Origin: Hepsetus odoe
Taxonomy: Eukaryota; Chordata; Actinopteri; Characiformes; Hepsetidae
Assembly: GCA_017165825.1 (NCBI GenBank)
Contig: CM029366.1
Coordinates: forward strand, 26,231,596 to 26,295,595
DNA: 64,000 nt
Direction: 5' to 3'
Part shown: in pieces, positions 1-10,864 of the stretch
How positions within the stretch are numbered: position 1 is the first letter of the stretch
How the letters are laid out: each line of letters starts with the position of its first letter
Position numbers and translations under genes: made by a program
Notes under the pieces: generated by a model
The model's input: the letters and a program-made list of their open reading frames with translations, nothing else
Database searches by the model: none
What the model was told of the DNA's origin: nothing

Positions 1-335
1 TAACCCTTTAATGCAAATGTAACAATGTTAGGTCAATAGCAAACTGTGACCATCACCACATAATCACAATTATAGGCAATATTGCAAGCTTGCAGACAGA
101 AATAAGTGCTGGTTTGCTAACAACACAAAATACAGTACTGTGCAAAAGTCTTTCAAAAGTTTTAAACTAGTTTAAGAAATATTTGTCTTGGCAAAAAATG
201 ACTTTTTGCCAGTAAAACATGATATAAACAATACAAAAATCACACGTTCCGCAAAAATGACCAAGATTTTTTGTAAAGGGCTCATATTAAATTTTACTTG
301 TTTTATAATAGGCAGCACATTGGCACACACACATA

Positions 336-768
336 CAGTACTGTGCAAACGTTTTAGGCAGGTGTGAAAAAATGCTGTAAACAAAGAATGCTTTCAGAAA
401 TATAAATAATGATTGTTTATTTTGATCAATTTACAAAATGCAAAGTGAGCGAACAAAAGAAAAATCTAAATCAAATCAATATTTGATGTTACTACCTTTT
501 GCCTTCAAACCAACATCAGTTCTTCTAGGTACACTTGCACACAGTCAGGGATTTTGTAGGATTATAGTCGGTGTATGATCAACCAGTTTTACCAAACGGG
601 TGCTGATGATCATCAATGTTCAAGGTTGAAAGACAGTCGTGTTTGGAACAACCTACCAGCCGAGTTCCTTCAAAAACGTGCAGGTGTACCTAGAAAATTG
701 ATGCTGTTTTGAAGCAAGGGTAGTCTAACTTTTATTTTGCCTGCACATAAAACTTTTGCACAGTACTG
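336..768. mobile_element. Inner long-TIR foldback element, copy 1
   Basis: It begins CAGTACTGTGCAAACG and ends CTTTTGCACAGTACTG, with TA on both sides. The inverted repeats extend well inward (the strings around GGCAGGTGTG and TCTAGGTACACTTG recur inverted). The unique centre is in the opposite orientation to the copy at 11158-11680. Non-autonomous. Confidence 0.7.
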
Positions 769-770
<2 letters not shown>

Positions 771-810
<40 letters not shown>

Positions 811-812
811 TG

Positions 813-850
<38 letters not shown>
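771..850. repeat. (TA)n microsatellite
   Basis: Two long TA tracts are separated by TACTGTATATT, right after the TA flank of the inner foldback element. A target for TA-specific insertion. Confidence 0.9.
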
Positions 851-1239
851 CAAAACAGTCTGTTTAATTCTAAGAGATCAAGAGAGATGGTAATATGGAG
901 ATGTAAAATATGATACAATTGTTTTGTTTTTGATAAATCACACAAACATCACAATCGAGCCAATATAAAATAAGAAAATAGGAAAAAGACATTTACAAAT
1001 GTTTACAAAGGAGCAGAGGTTTGTATATGGCTGAGCTAGCACACTGACAGACATTAATATGTAAAAATTCAAGTGTTAGTTGTTTTTAATATATAAATGT
1101 TTATTCTGGATAAATTCTGGATAAATTAATTTACATTTTCTGTGAAGTCAAAAACATTTGCACAGCACTGTATTTTCAAATGGCATGTGAGTCAAATGTG
1201 TGTTTAAATGGTAAGTATAAATGGTATCAGGAATTTTAG

Positions 1240-2430
1240 CTAACCACTGGAAGACAGCTGCAGATCTAGTTCTTTGCTGTTTTCAGATGTACTTTTACGG
1301 CTGAAGCCGGCTGACATCTGAGCTAAATGGGCAGCTCGGAGTGTGGCTGGGGAAGGAGGGGTCTCAGCTAGACCTGGTTTCTTAGGGGGGATGGGGGGTG
1401 GATTCCCTCTCTCCGCTCTGGGGATTGTAGGTGATCGAATTCCAGGAGATAGGGCACGGTAGTCAGTGCCAAAAGGAGAGTTGTTGGGGACTGCTGCTTT
1501 GCTGGAGCTCTGCTGGCTGCTGAAGCGACTCAGCGCTTGGCTAAGTGTGCTGCGGGCCACTTGTTTAGAGGAACTGCCCTCTGTTGGAGGAGTTGGGGAA
1601 GTGCAGGGTGAGAGGCTAGGAAAAGGAGAGCTGGGCTGAGGATCTTGCTCAGCTGTGCACTGGAACCTGTGACGAGCTGCATGAAAACGCTGATGGATTC
1701 CAGCCTGGTAGGCAGCCTGTAAGCTGGGTGATGAGTTGGGAGAGGAGTTTGTTTGGGAGACGGATCCAGTACTGCAGAGTGACAGGCTGTCAGTATTCAG
1801 ATCAGATGGTGTTGATAAGATCCCGTTTTTCAGTTCATTTTGACCATTAGTTATACCAGAATGAAAAGCTCCAGTTTCTTCTCTTTCCTCCTTATTTTGC
1901 CTCTCACTTCCCTCTTCCTGTTTTTCAGGAGTGTAGTGGTAATTGTTCATATTTGTCTGGCTTGTGCCAGAATTCTCTATGCTGCTCTCCACTGCGCCAT
2001 TGCTCATTTGGATCTCTGTTTTCCCATTCTCACCCCTCAGCTCCTGCACTTCTCTTCTTAACCTGTCTACCTCCTCCTGCAGCTGCCTGCAGCGCGCCTC
2101 CTCCTTCCTGAGCCGCAGCCCCAGCCGCTCCCTCTCTGTGTCAAACTCTGCCAGAAGCTCCTCCCTCCTGGCCTCCATCTGCATAGCATGCCTCTTCTCC
2201 TCCTCTACTTCCGCCCGCAGGGATTGATTGGCATTTCTTTCACGCTCCAGGCGACGACTGAGTTCTCCTGCCCGCTGTGACTCCTCATGGGCACGGGAGA
2301 CTGTGCGCTTACACTCACGACCCAGTGCTGCCATCAGCTGCTTATGCTGCACACGCTCATCTTCCAGCTGATCATGCAAGCGCTTATTTTCCTTCTCTAT
2401 TCGGGAGACCTTTGACTTCTCAAACTCCAA
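1240..2430 (-). CDS. cttnbp2nl: cttnbp2nl terminal coding exon
   Basis: This exon encodes residues 153-548 and ends with TAG at 1242-1240. It begins LEFEKSKVSRIEKENKRLHD after the acceptor GTGTTTAG. The first 135 or so residues are heptad-like coiled coil. The rest is low-complexity Ser/Thr/Pro sequence with RFHAARHRFQ, QVARSTLSQALSRF and the PPPIPPKKPG motif, all typical of CTTNBP2NL. The antisense reading frames here are shadows. Confidence 0.95.
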   Translation of the reverse strand: MEFEKSKVSRIEKENKRLHDQLEDERVQHKQLMAALGRECKRTVSRAHEESQRAGELSRRLERERNANQSLRAEVEEEKRHAMQMEARREELLAEFDTERERLGLRLRKEEARCRQLQEEVDRLRREVQELRGENGKTEIQMSNGAVESSIENSGTSQTNMNNYHYTPEKQEEGSERQNKEEREETGAFHSGITNGQNELKNGILSTPSDLNTDSLSLCSTGSVSQTNSSPNSSPSLQAAYQAGIHQRFHAARHRFQCTAEQDPQPSSPFPSLSPCTSPTPPTEGSSSKQVARSTLSQALSRFSSQQSSSKAAVPNNSPFGTDYRALSPGIRSPTIPRAERGNPPPIPPKKPGLAETPPSPATLRAAHLAQMSAGFSRKSTSENSKELDLQLSSSG

Positions 2431-5400
2431 CTAAACACATAAAAGATATAAATATGTAAAGCTTTGCCATAACTATAGCAACAAACAAATCTTATCTTTG
2501 GCATATGAATTTGATTAAATGAAAGAAATGGAAACAAATGTTTTAGTGTGACAGTCTGCATACTGAACTAAAGATACAAGGTGTCTAGATAAAGTGATTT
2601 CAACCACTCAGCATTCAGCATCACCACTAAACTGATAATCTGTAATCATCTGTAAGTGTTTCTTTACCACTTCACGTTTTAAGTTAGATGGCTTTGTTCT
2701 GCTGCATTGCTTTATACTTATGTCACTATGGGGCTTAAACCAAAAACAGTACTCTTAAACTGGTCAACTGTAGTGAATGGACTGAAAATAAGAGCCAAAA
2801 ACTTTGTCCTTCAGGAAACTTGGATAACCCCCATGCGTACATAAAAATACAAGAAATTCTCTCACTCATCAATGTAAACTAACATGTCATCTTGAATTGT
2901 GTTATCTATTACTGTTGATATTACCATTATTTTTATTAATTATCTCTCTATTATTTTGTCAAAAGGATATTGCTCCAAGACTTGAAATAATACATTGAAA
3001 TGCTCTGTACCTGCTGCAGGAGGCGCTCTCTCTCCTTTTCTAAAATACAAGTGACATCATCTCCCTCTGCTGTATCCTCAGCATGCCTTCTCTTCTCTTC
3101 TTCTAGATCTGCAATAACCTGACACCAGCAAAAGGAGGCGCCACAAAGAAAGAAATATTCAGGTTAAAAAGCATTGACCCACAAAACAAAAACAATCTCC
3201 CTCTGACCTGCTACAGCAAGTCAGGGTCGGCAAATCCAATTTGAGAAACACATGACGCATGACAGTGTCACTAATGATGTTAGGGTGTTGGAACCTTACA
3301 AACACATCAGAAACTCCTATCATACATGATCGTTAAATTTTTGATTATCTAATACAGTGCAGAGTGCTGGCACACTGAATATTCTGTGTCTATTGAACGT
3401 TCTTCACGAAGAGTTCTTCGTTCTCTCCCTCATTCTCACCCTCCTGTGTCTGCTCTCGGCAGCTGCTAGCTGTTTCAGCATTTTCTCCTGCATCCTCCTG
3501 CAGTGTCCTACGACCAGTCTGAGCATGGCCAACGGATCAGAGCGCTTTCTCGTCTCTTGTCTCGTGTTTTCTCCATCTCCTCTGGTCTGAGAAGAGCCTT
3601 GAAGGACTTCATTGTCCCTCTGCAGGGCAAGAAATGGATCACTCAGGTCATACCTGCCATAGCGCTCCCATACATATGCATCCCTACGCTGGGCCTGTGC
3701 AGAGAGAAAAAGAGTAAGACCAAAAGATGTGTGAGAAGGCACTATGGACCATCTTTAAAAAACTTCTACATAGCATATAACATATTAAAATAATAATAGC
3801 TCTAAGAGTCAGTTGACTTTCAGGCATGTGCAGAGATGATACTAAAGCTAACTAGAGCTTTTATAGAAATTACCAGGATGGGCAAAATGTGTGAATGCAA
3901 ATGTTTAAATCTGTCAAAACAGACATTACATAGACTTTACACTTCTAGTCTCCTGCACAACCTGTGTGATATCTGAGTCCATGTGCGCACAGAGCAGGTA
4001 ATTTTCCACAGAAATTCACACCAATTAAGTGGGTGTGTTGATGTTAACATGCCACTGGCATGAAGCGGAATAAAAACAAACATCTGTGAAGAAAAAAGTG
4101 AAGAAAAAGGCTCATTAACATGAAGGCACCAACAAAAAATGTCTGACAATTATCTACATCTTTGGACAAATTTTAGGAATGGTAAGATATTTGGTCATTT
4201 TTGTTCATGTCATGTCTTGTCTCCTACACATTCTCCCTAGGCACCACCCTAAACCATACAGAGTAATTCCAGCCAGTAAAGGATCTCTGCCTGTATGCTA
4301 CATGTGTAAAAGGGCAACTATGGACAATATCTGGACCTGATTCTCTGCACATTGTCCAGGCTTCATAAGTGAAAATTGCTTAACTTTTGATACAAAAATA
4401 AAACTGTTCCTCTGTTCTAAGTTAAGGAAATATTTTTAGTCTTTCCTAGCCTCCTCTCTCTGTTTCTTGTTCTCCGTCTCACACATGCTTCTCTTTCTAA
4501 ACAGGAAACATGATGAGCCCGTGACCTTGCCAAGAACAACATAAACCATCCTCTAAAGCGCAATGAGTGCATGAGTGTGCTTTCAGTCTTCTGCATTTAT
4601 TTATTTCAGCCAGGAACAACCCGGGAGGTCCACAAATGCTGAGACCTAAGGCTGCCTAGAGTGGCTCCTTGCAGGATGAAGGGCTTAAACAAAGTTTCAA
4701 CTGTGGAGTCTTTTACATCCTTGCAGCACAGCACTTTACTGGGAAGAACTACCTTAAGCCAGCAGACAAGAATGGCATAGCAACACAGTTGAAAAGACGT
4801 TCCTTCAAAAGAGAGCCTAATTGGCCTCAGTTACTTGGAGGAGGTTTGAAGAGTGAACACATTCTGACATGGCCATCTGATAAGTGTTTGTGTGCAGGTT
4901 CATGCATGAGTGTGTTTTGACCCTTAGTACTAGTGTATCTATAGAAGACAAAACCATGCATTTCTTTGAATGGTAGACGGCAAAAACATTTACTCTAATT
5001 TGGAAGCCATTAACTTTGTGAACACATTAAGTCAGGAATGTGGCTTTGAAACAAAGGAAGCATGTATCCCACTCCCCAACAAAGGTGAGAACGTTACATG
5101 TTGAATGGACCAGGTTGCATGTTGCTAAGTGTGCTTTGTGTTCAGCTGCACATTTCAGAGGATGTGTGTGCCTGTGTCTGTTTTCAGGACAGACAGGAAA
5201 TATCCTCCCTATGTAAAACCCCAAATCAGAAAAAGATGGGATTTGTGAATGTAACTCTTTATTACAGTGCTTGAAAACTATGCCATAGTAATCCCCTGTC
5301 CATGGTGAATGATAAAACTACTGATGAATAACAGTTCTTTATGCAGAATTGTCTGAGGAATCACTGAAAAAACACAAACCAAAACCAGTGCAGGAAAGGG

Positions 5401-8400
5401 AGATTGTGAGTTTAATCCCGAGAAATGTTTCAGCCATCTGTGGTTAAAAGTCCAAGTGTGCAAAGCTGTCTTAGCTATTTCCATGTTGGTAGGAGAGCTC
5501 TTATTCCTCCACCCATCACTCAGCACAAAGTCAACACGAGTGTTAGTTAGCTGATGTTCTCCTGCAAGCAATTTGCTTTACATTGTTGTTTTAGTGGCAG
5601 TTAAAATATATGCAGTAGCTTTACCTGTCTTAAAGGAAGCACATGCTAGCTTTCACTCAGCCAGATGGGTAAGATTGTATGATGTGGGGGAGACATATGG
5701 GACATATTGTGGATGTTGGCACTAAACCTTAAATCTCCAGTTACATAAGCTAAGAAAATGGCAGCTGCCCTATACAGTGCGCAACATTTTATATTCATGT
5801 CCAATAAAAATGTAAAATAAAAATAAAATAAAATGTAAATTCAAATAAAATCTTACAGTTTACTTAAATTCCCACAAGCATATGTTTCTTCTGGAGATAA
5901 AATATTTTGTTCCAATGTCACCAATGTCTGAACTAATATGTTCTAAAGTAAAAGAGAAAGTAAATGGAAGAAAGAAAAAGCTTATTTTTGAGAGAGAGAG
6001 AGAGAGAGGTCTCCAGATAAAGAAAATATAGCCAACAGGTTTGAGAGGAGAAAAATCCCAGTTAAAATGCATTGTTTTACATGCCAGCACAGGTCAGAGG
6101 TCCTGACAGGTTTGTGAGAGGGGGAGTAGTTCTTAAATTCCCCCAGTGTAAATCAACAATGGCAGATGGGGAAACTCTGCCTTCCACTTAGATTAAAAGC
6201 ATCCAGTCACTCTAACAAAGTTAGCCACCTGGTAGTCTCATGACTTAGCAGAGCTCTGTTTCTGAGAATTCCAGAGGGCCAGAGGCAATATCATGTCACT
6301 CAGGTAAGGAAGAGATTGAGGCCTGATGAGATGAGTGTGCTTCAGCCCATGACTGGTTAGGGATTTGACATGGACTGATAGGCACGAGTCTCCTAACAGA
6401 GAGAGACAAGACTGGCTTAAGATATGGTCTTGAGAAAGAATGTAGCATGACACTTTGATTTTCACAGCAGTAGCTGCTCTGTGCTACTATTCACAGTAAA
6501 TGAGCAAAGACCGTTTATTGCAAAAAGTTTTCAATGGCTTCAATGGAGAACAAATGATCAACTGAATTGTGAATAAGAAAAAAAAAACAGGAAAGTAAGG
6601 AAAAAGTATTTCTAAAGGAAATGTGATCTTTTTGAAGATAAAGAACATGGAAGCCTTACACATCAAATATGAAGAAAAAGAGTTATCCGTATTTGTTTAT
6701 AGTAGTAGCCGTGGCTGTAGAGACAAAGTATGACAATTTGCTCGGCTATAATTACCTCTCAGCTATAAAAGCTCTCCCTCCGCATTCTTTAGTGAAACCC
6801 CCTCACTTCACACACAAGAAAAACAAACTCCAACCAGGTCCTTGCATTAAGCATTTAAGCTGGAGCAACATATTGTAAGCTGAGTTTGCTGAAGCTAGTC
6901 CTAATGAAAATACACTTGGCCACTTTGCTTCCTCCCGCAAAGAAAACACTGAAACAAGTGAAAGCACTTTCTGCTGTGGGACATTGCACAACACTGCCAG
7001 GACTGTCCCTTCAGAAAAGAAGCACTTACATAACTTCTGAAGTTTCAATCCAGTTTTATCAAGACTGTCAGAACAACTAATTACTGTTAAACACAAAATT
7101 CTACCAAAAATCTGGAGCGTATAATCTTCTAATCAGTAGTTCAGTATTTCACACACTTCATAAACTGCAAAAAAAATTAACTCACAGTTTGGATTATTAT
7201 TCCTATGTTATGAAATGGGGCACACACACCATTGCTAGAACATGAAACTCTTAAACTTTATTACCTATTTATTAATAATCCCACTGAAGTAAATTGGACC
7301 TTTGGAAAAAAATAAAGAATGTCATGCAACTGTCAGGGAACATGCTGTAGGTTTATTCATGAATATTGAACACTTTACTGGTGTAATATTCCAAGAGGTG
7401 TATGTTGGTGTGTATGTGTGTGCACGTGTGTATGAAACCAATTATCTGGGGCCAAGTGCATGAGAAGAGCTTGAGAGGATTAACCTACTAATGACCGATT
7501 AAGTCAGTTAGTGTCTTTCTAAGGCATACCTGAGTGTGTGTGCGCGTTTGTAAACGACTTATTTAAAAGAGCACATTAAATGAATCTTTGCTGTTCCCCC
7601 AAGTCATTGTTCACTGAGTGATTGTGTATGTTTTCTGAGTTTCACCACTGTAGACTGAATTTGTCTAGAACAGACAAGACAAGCCATTCTAAACCATCTT
7701 ATATGAGATCAACTATTCTGACTACATGACGTGCAGTGTTTTTCCTGTCATTAAATAGTCTTCCCATGCCGCTTGGACTGAACACAGACATTGGGACTAC
7801 CCAGAATTACTCCATAGCATTTAGCTGTTATGTGATGTACATGTAAAATTTTTAGTCTTTAACTGTAAAAAGTTTTAAATGTAAAAAAAACTTGTATTTG
7901 TCTTGAATAGAGATAATCACTGACAGGACAGTGGGATATGATAATGTGCAGCAGAAAAGAACATGCAGGGTCAAACCGCAGTCTTTTACACAGCAGGTCC
8001 ATGGTCCAAGAATATCATCTTCTGGATTTTTATCAACACAAACAATAACTCTTCATGCTCTAATAATCAAAATCTATTTTGGTCTAACAGACAGTCCAAA
8101 CAGCAGCTAGAGTTGGTTTAAGCAACTATCTACTTTGTTTTAATATATATTTTTTAGAAATTCTAATTATGCTTTTGATCAATTTTAACTGTAAACCATT
8201 AAAACAATCGCTCTTGTATTTCTGTATTTCATTTGTAAACGTTTTACACTTGTAACAGAAGCTTTGCATAGCACTGTTGCCATGGTAGACAGTTATCTGC
8301 TTCAAATGTTTTCCTTCAGCTACAAGCAGTTATTCTGGACATGGACAAGATAGTTCTGACATTAGTGGTTGGTGCTACTTCCTTTTTCCATTAGCAGAAG

Positions 8401-10849
8401 TGCAAAAATGAGCATCACTTCCACAAATAATGTCAAATAAAGACATAGATTCAGCTTCTCATTGACTATAGTCTTAAGATTCTGATTTGCAGAACAACGA
8501 TCTCTGTGTAGTCAGCAACCATTTAAAGAAACATACTTTTACTGAAACCAGCAGCTATAAATCCATAGTGCTGTTTTTTTTCAGATAAATAACAAGTACG
8601 TTTTTAATGTATGTGCACCTTTAAAATGACAATTACAGAGAGTAAATATACAACAGTCATTTAAGAGTGTTGAAACATAAAGCGTTAGAGATAAAAAAAA
8701 AAACAATATAAAGAAGAATACACATGAATGTCCATTAGCCACCTTGTCTGAAGAATAAAAAAACGTATCCATTCAGCTTCACTATTTCACAGTACTAATA
8801 AACAAGCACACGCTTGCCCATAAATCCACCACTGACAGCTGTCTGCACTCAAAACTGACGCAGACCCCTTAGATGAAGCTCCAGATGCATGTTCAAGTCA
8901 GTGTTGGAGTGGGATTTTTCTTTTCAGCATGCACTGCACTCACAAATCTAGTGTCCCAAGCCAAGAGATATCCATGAGATATCATCTGAAGCTCTGTAGT
9001 TACACATATCCAGTATCAAAGTTCACATAATGTTCACAGACAAAAAAAGAAATGTAGTTTTCATGTGGTGAAAGGTTGATGGTATGAACAAAGATCCAAA
9101 CAGAGTCAGTATTAAAGAAATATCTCCAATGTTGGACCTCTGGCACAGCCTCAGGATTAGATAACTCCAATAGTTTACTTCAGTTCCAATAGTTTAACAA
9201 GGATTTGTCTTATAATCGTCCCTTAAAAGAACAGGTCTAAACCTGGACAGTCCCAGATCTAATGATTAGTTAACATTAGTGAAATGATAGAATAAAAAAG
9301 ATATGCAATCCAATTCCGTCCATTTCCAAACCCTCTTCTTTAACCATTAGGCCATGGCTGCTCATAATGATGGCAAAATCAGAATATATTAAAAGTAGCA
9401 CACAACAAAAGTAACTTATGTTTTAAATTAATACGTTTCTCTTTTCCATTTCCATGTATGCAAATTCTGTTGGTAAGCAAAAAGCTTAAACTAAAAACCA
9501 TTTAACTGCATGTCATACTGCATAGGGTTGTGTTTGTGACAGAATTTTATTTGATTGTGAAGCAGAGGGTCAAAGTACTACTTCGGTAAAAGCTCATTTT
9601 AATACTGTTTATCCACCGTTTCGTACACATTAGAGGTTTAAATGTAGAAAGTCACACTGTCATTTAGGACACGGATAATACATATGTGTCAAGAAAAAAG
9701 GCCAAACCAGCACTTACCTTACAGTGTTTTCAACAAACAACTTGAATGATCTTGGTTGTTGTGACCTCACAGTCACTGTGTTATGAAGCTGAGATCTAAA
9801 GCACTAAGGCTATGTTAGCCTTCACATCTGAAGGCAAGCAGATGAGTGCCAGATACCCATCTGGATTTCATTGAATGGCACCACTGTTATATCTCTCTGG
9901 GGCATCTTGCATGCCATGCAATACTTTAACCTGCCAAGTTGATATCAGCCTAGTGTCAGTGTCTGAATCTGCTCTCAGTTTGAAATGAAAACTAATAGTG
10001 TAATTCTAGACCCATTTTCATGGGTACACAACATCAAGTCTAAGAACAAATAATACAGTACAGAATCACAAAAGCTTTTTGATCTGTCCATACATCGCTG
10101 AAATCATACATTAATGGGCATCCGCTGTTTAAAGTTGTCATGTGCAGCTTTTACTGTGCAGCCAAAAGAGCTTTTTAATAAAATAAAAAAAATTCAGTTA
10201 AATGCACTTTGCTTGCTTAAACTAATTATAGGTTTAGTAATATGAGAGGGCTTGACTGAGAATATGTGCCCAAGAAAAAGCAAAACATTACTAATTGTAT
10301 TTTTTCTTGATAATTCCATAATTCGCTCCACAATGAGAGATTCCATATTTTTACCTCTACTTATTTAACTAAAATAATTTAATTTGTTTCACAAAGCAAA
10401 AAAAATCAGCTATTGTAGGTGGGGATTATATCTAGCATTGGGTCATGGTGTACTTAGGCTAAAAAGGAGCTCCAGAGTGTCCCATTCTATTTTTATACTT
10501 TTATAGAGAAAACATATGTGTGAGGCTTAAAGTAGCTAAATGGATTTATCAGAAAGGGTGTTTTGATACTGTTGGATTAATTTTTGTGTCTTTCTCCCAC
10601 TTTCACCATTTCTATTAGGATAGGATTTAAGGTTATGGCTTTGCAGACATCCAATCTCACATAGTGTCTTGGGCAGCTGCCAAAAACTGTCTGCATTAGG
10701 ATAAGGGACTGCACTGTTAAACCTGGAGCAGCACCAAAGATGCTACAGTCACTCACCCTCAGGGCCTGGATGACGAGGTCTCGGGCTTCCAGCTCTCCCT
10801 CCAGCATGCTGAAAAGCAGCAGCACATCTCTTTTACTCAGAGCTTCCAT
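1240..10849 (-). CDS. cttnbp2nl: CTTNBP2 N-terminal-like protein (spliced, 4 coding exons)
   Basis: This gene encodes a coiled-coil scaffold of the CTTNBP2 family; family members bind cortactin/actin and the striatin-PP2A (STRIPAK) complex. The coding exons are 10849-10757, 3694-3440, 3118-3011 and 2430-1240. All junctions are GT-AG and in phase 0, giving 548 residues (human CTTNBP2NL is about 639). The N-terminal CortBP2 region starts with a segment containing EGELEARDLVIQALR. It continues through ERYGRYDLSDPFLALQRD and QLAAAESRHRR into a long charged coiled coil that ends near residue 288. The tail is Ser/Pro-rich, contains PFGTDYR and SPTIPRAERGN, and carries the proline motif PPPIPPKKPG at 496-505. 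There are no ankyrin repeats and the stop follows soon after, so this is the NL paralogue and not CTTNBP2. The tail is shorter than in mammals. phc2 lies upstream on the same strand. The identification rests on remembered family sequence, not a search. Confidence 0.95.
3011..3118 (-). CDS. cttnbp2nl: cttnbp2nl coding exon 3
   Basis: This exon encodes residues 117-152 (36 codons, phase 0). The sequence VIADLEEEKRRHAEDTAEGD and the following DDVTCILEKERERLLQQ match the conserved start of the family coiled coil. The acceptor is GTGTCAG and the donor is CAG|GTACAG. Confidence 0.93.
3440..3694 (-). CDS. cttnbp2nl: cttnbp2nl coding exon 2
   Basis: This exon encodes residues 32-116 (85 codons, phase 0 at both ends). 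It contains ERYGRYDLSDPFLALQRD and KMLKQLAAAESRHRR, the core of the CortBP2 domain. The acceptor is a strong pyrimidine tract ending TGCACAG, and the donor is AGG|GTGAGA. The linker between the two conserved blocks is longer and more polar (GSSQTRGDGENTRQETRKR) than in the human protein. Confidence 0.93.
3695..10756 (-). other. cttnbp2nl: Intron between cttnbp2nl exons 1 and 2
   Basis: About 7 kb of AT-rich sequence with GT-AG ends. It contains only short simple repeats, such as a GA tract near 5993 and TG-rich sequence near 7405. I see no additional exon, RNA gene or clear transposon. Confidence 0.7.
10757..10849 (-). CDS. cttnbp2nl: cttnbp2nl coding exon 1
   Basis: This exon encodes residues 1-31 and contains the family signature EGELEARDLVIQAL. 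The ATG has A at -3 and G at +4. The donor is AGG|GTGAGT. The exon continues upstream as 15 untranslated bases (10850-10864) after the acceptor TTGCCAG. Confidence 0.93.
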
Positions 10850-10864
10850 GTTCAGCCTGGACTC

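Larger units (their letters stand above)
133..1170. mobile_element. Outer mariner-like element with a nested copy
   Basis: The ends form a terminal inverted repeat: CAGTACTGTGCAAAAG at 133 and CATTTGCACAGCACTG ending at 1170. Both are flanked by TA, as expected for Tc1/mariner-type insertion. There is no transposase. A smaller related element sits inside at 336-768. Confidence 0.6.
1..1239. other. 3' flank / 3' UTR of cttnbp2nl, mostly repeats
   Basis: The first bases after the stop codon are probably 3' UTR. The rest is filled by nested foldback elements (133-1170) and an AT microsatellite. I see no other gene. Confidence 0.6.

Noticed and set aside
1240..10849. Assignment of the left gene to CTTNBP2 itself
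   Set aside because: CTTNBP2 continues into ankyrin repeats, whereas this protein stops soon after the proline motif. Its tail words (PFGTDYR, SPTIPRAERGN) fit CTTNBP2NL.
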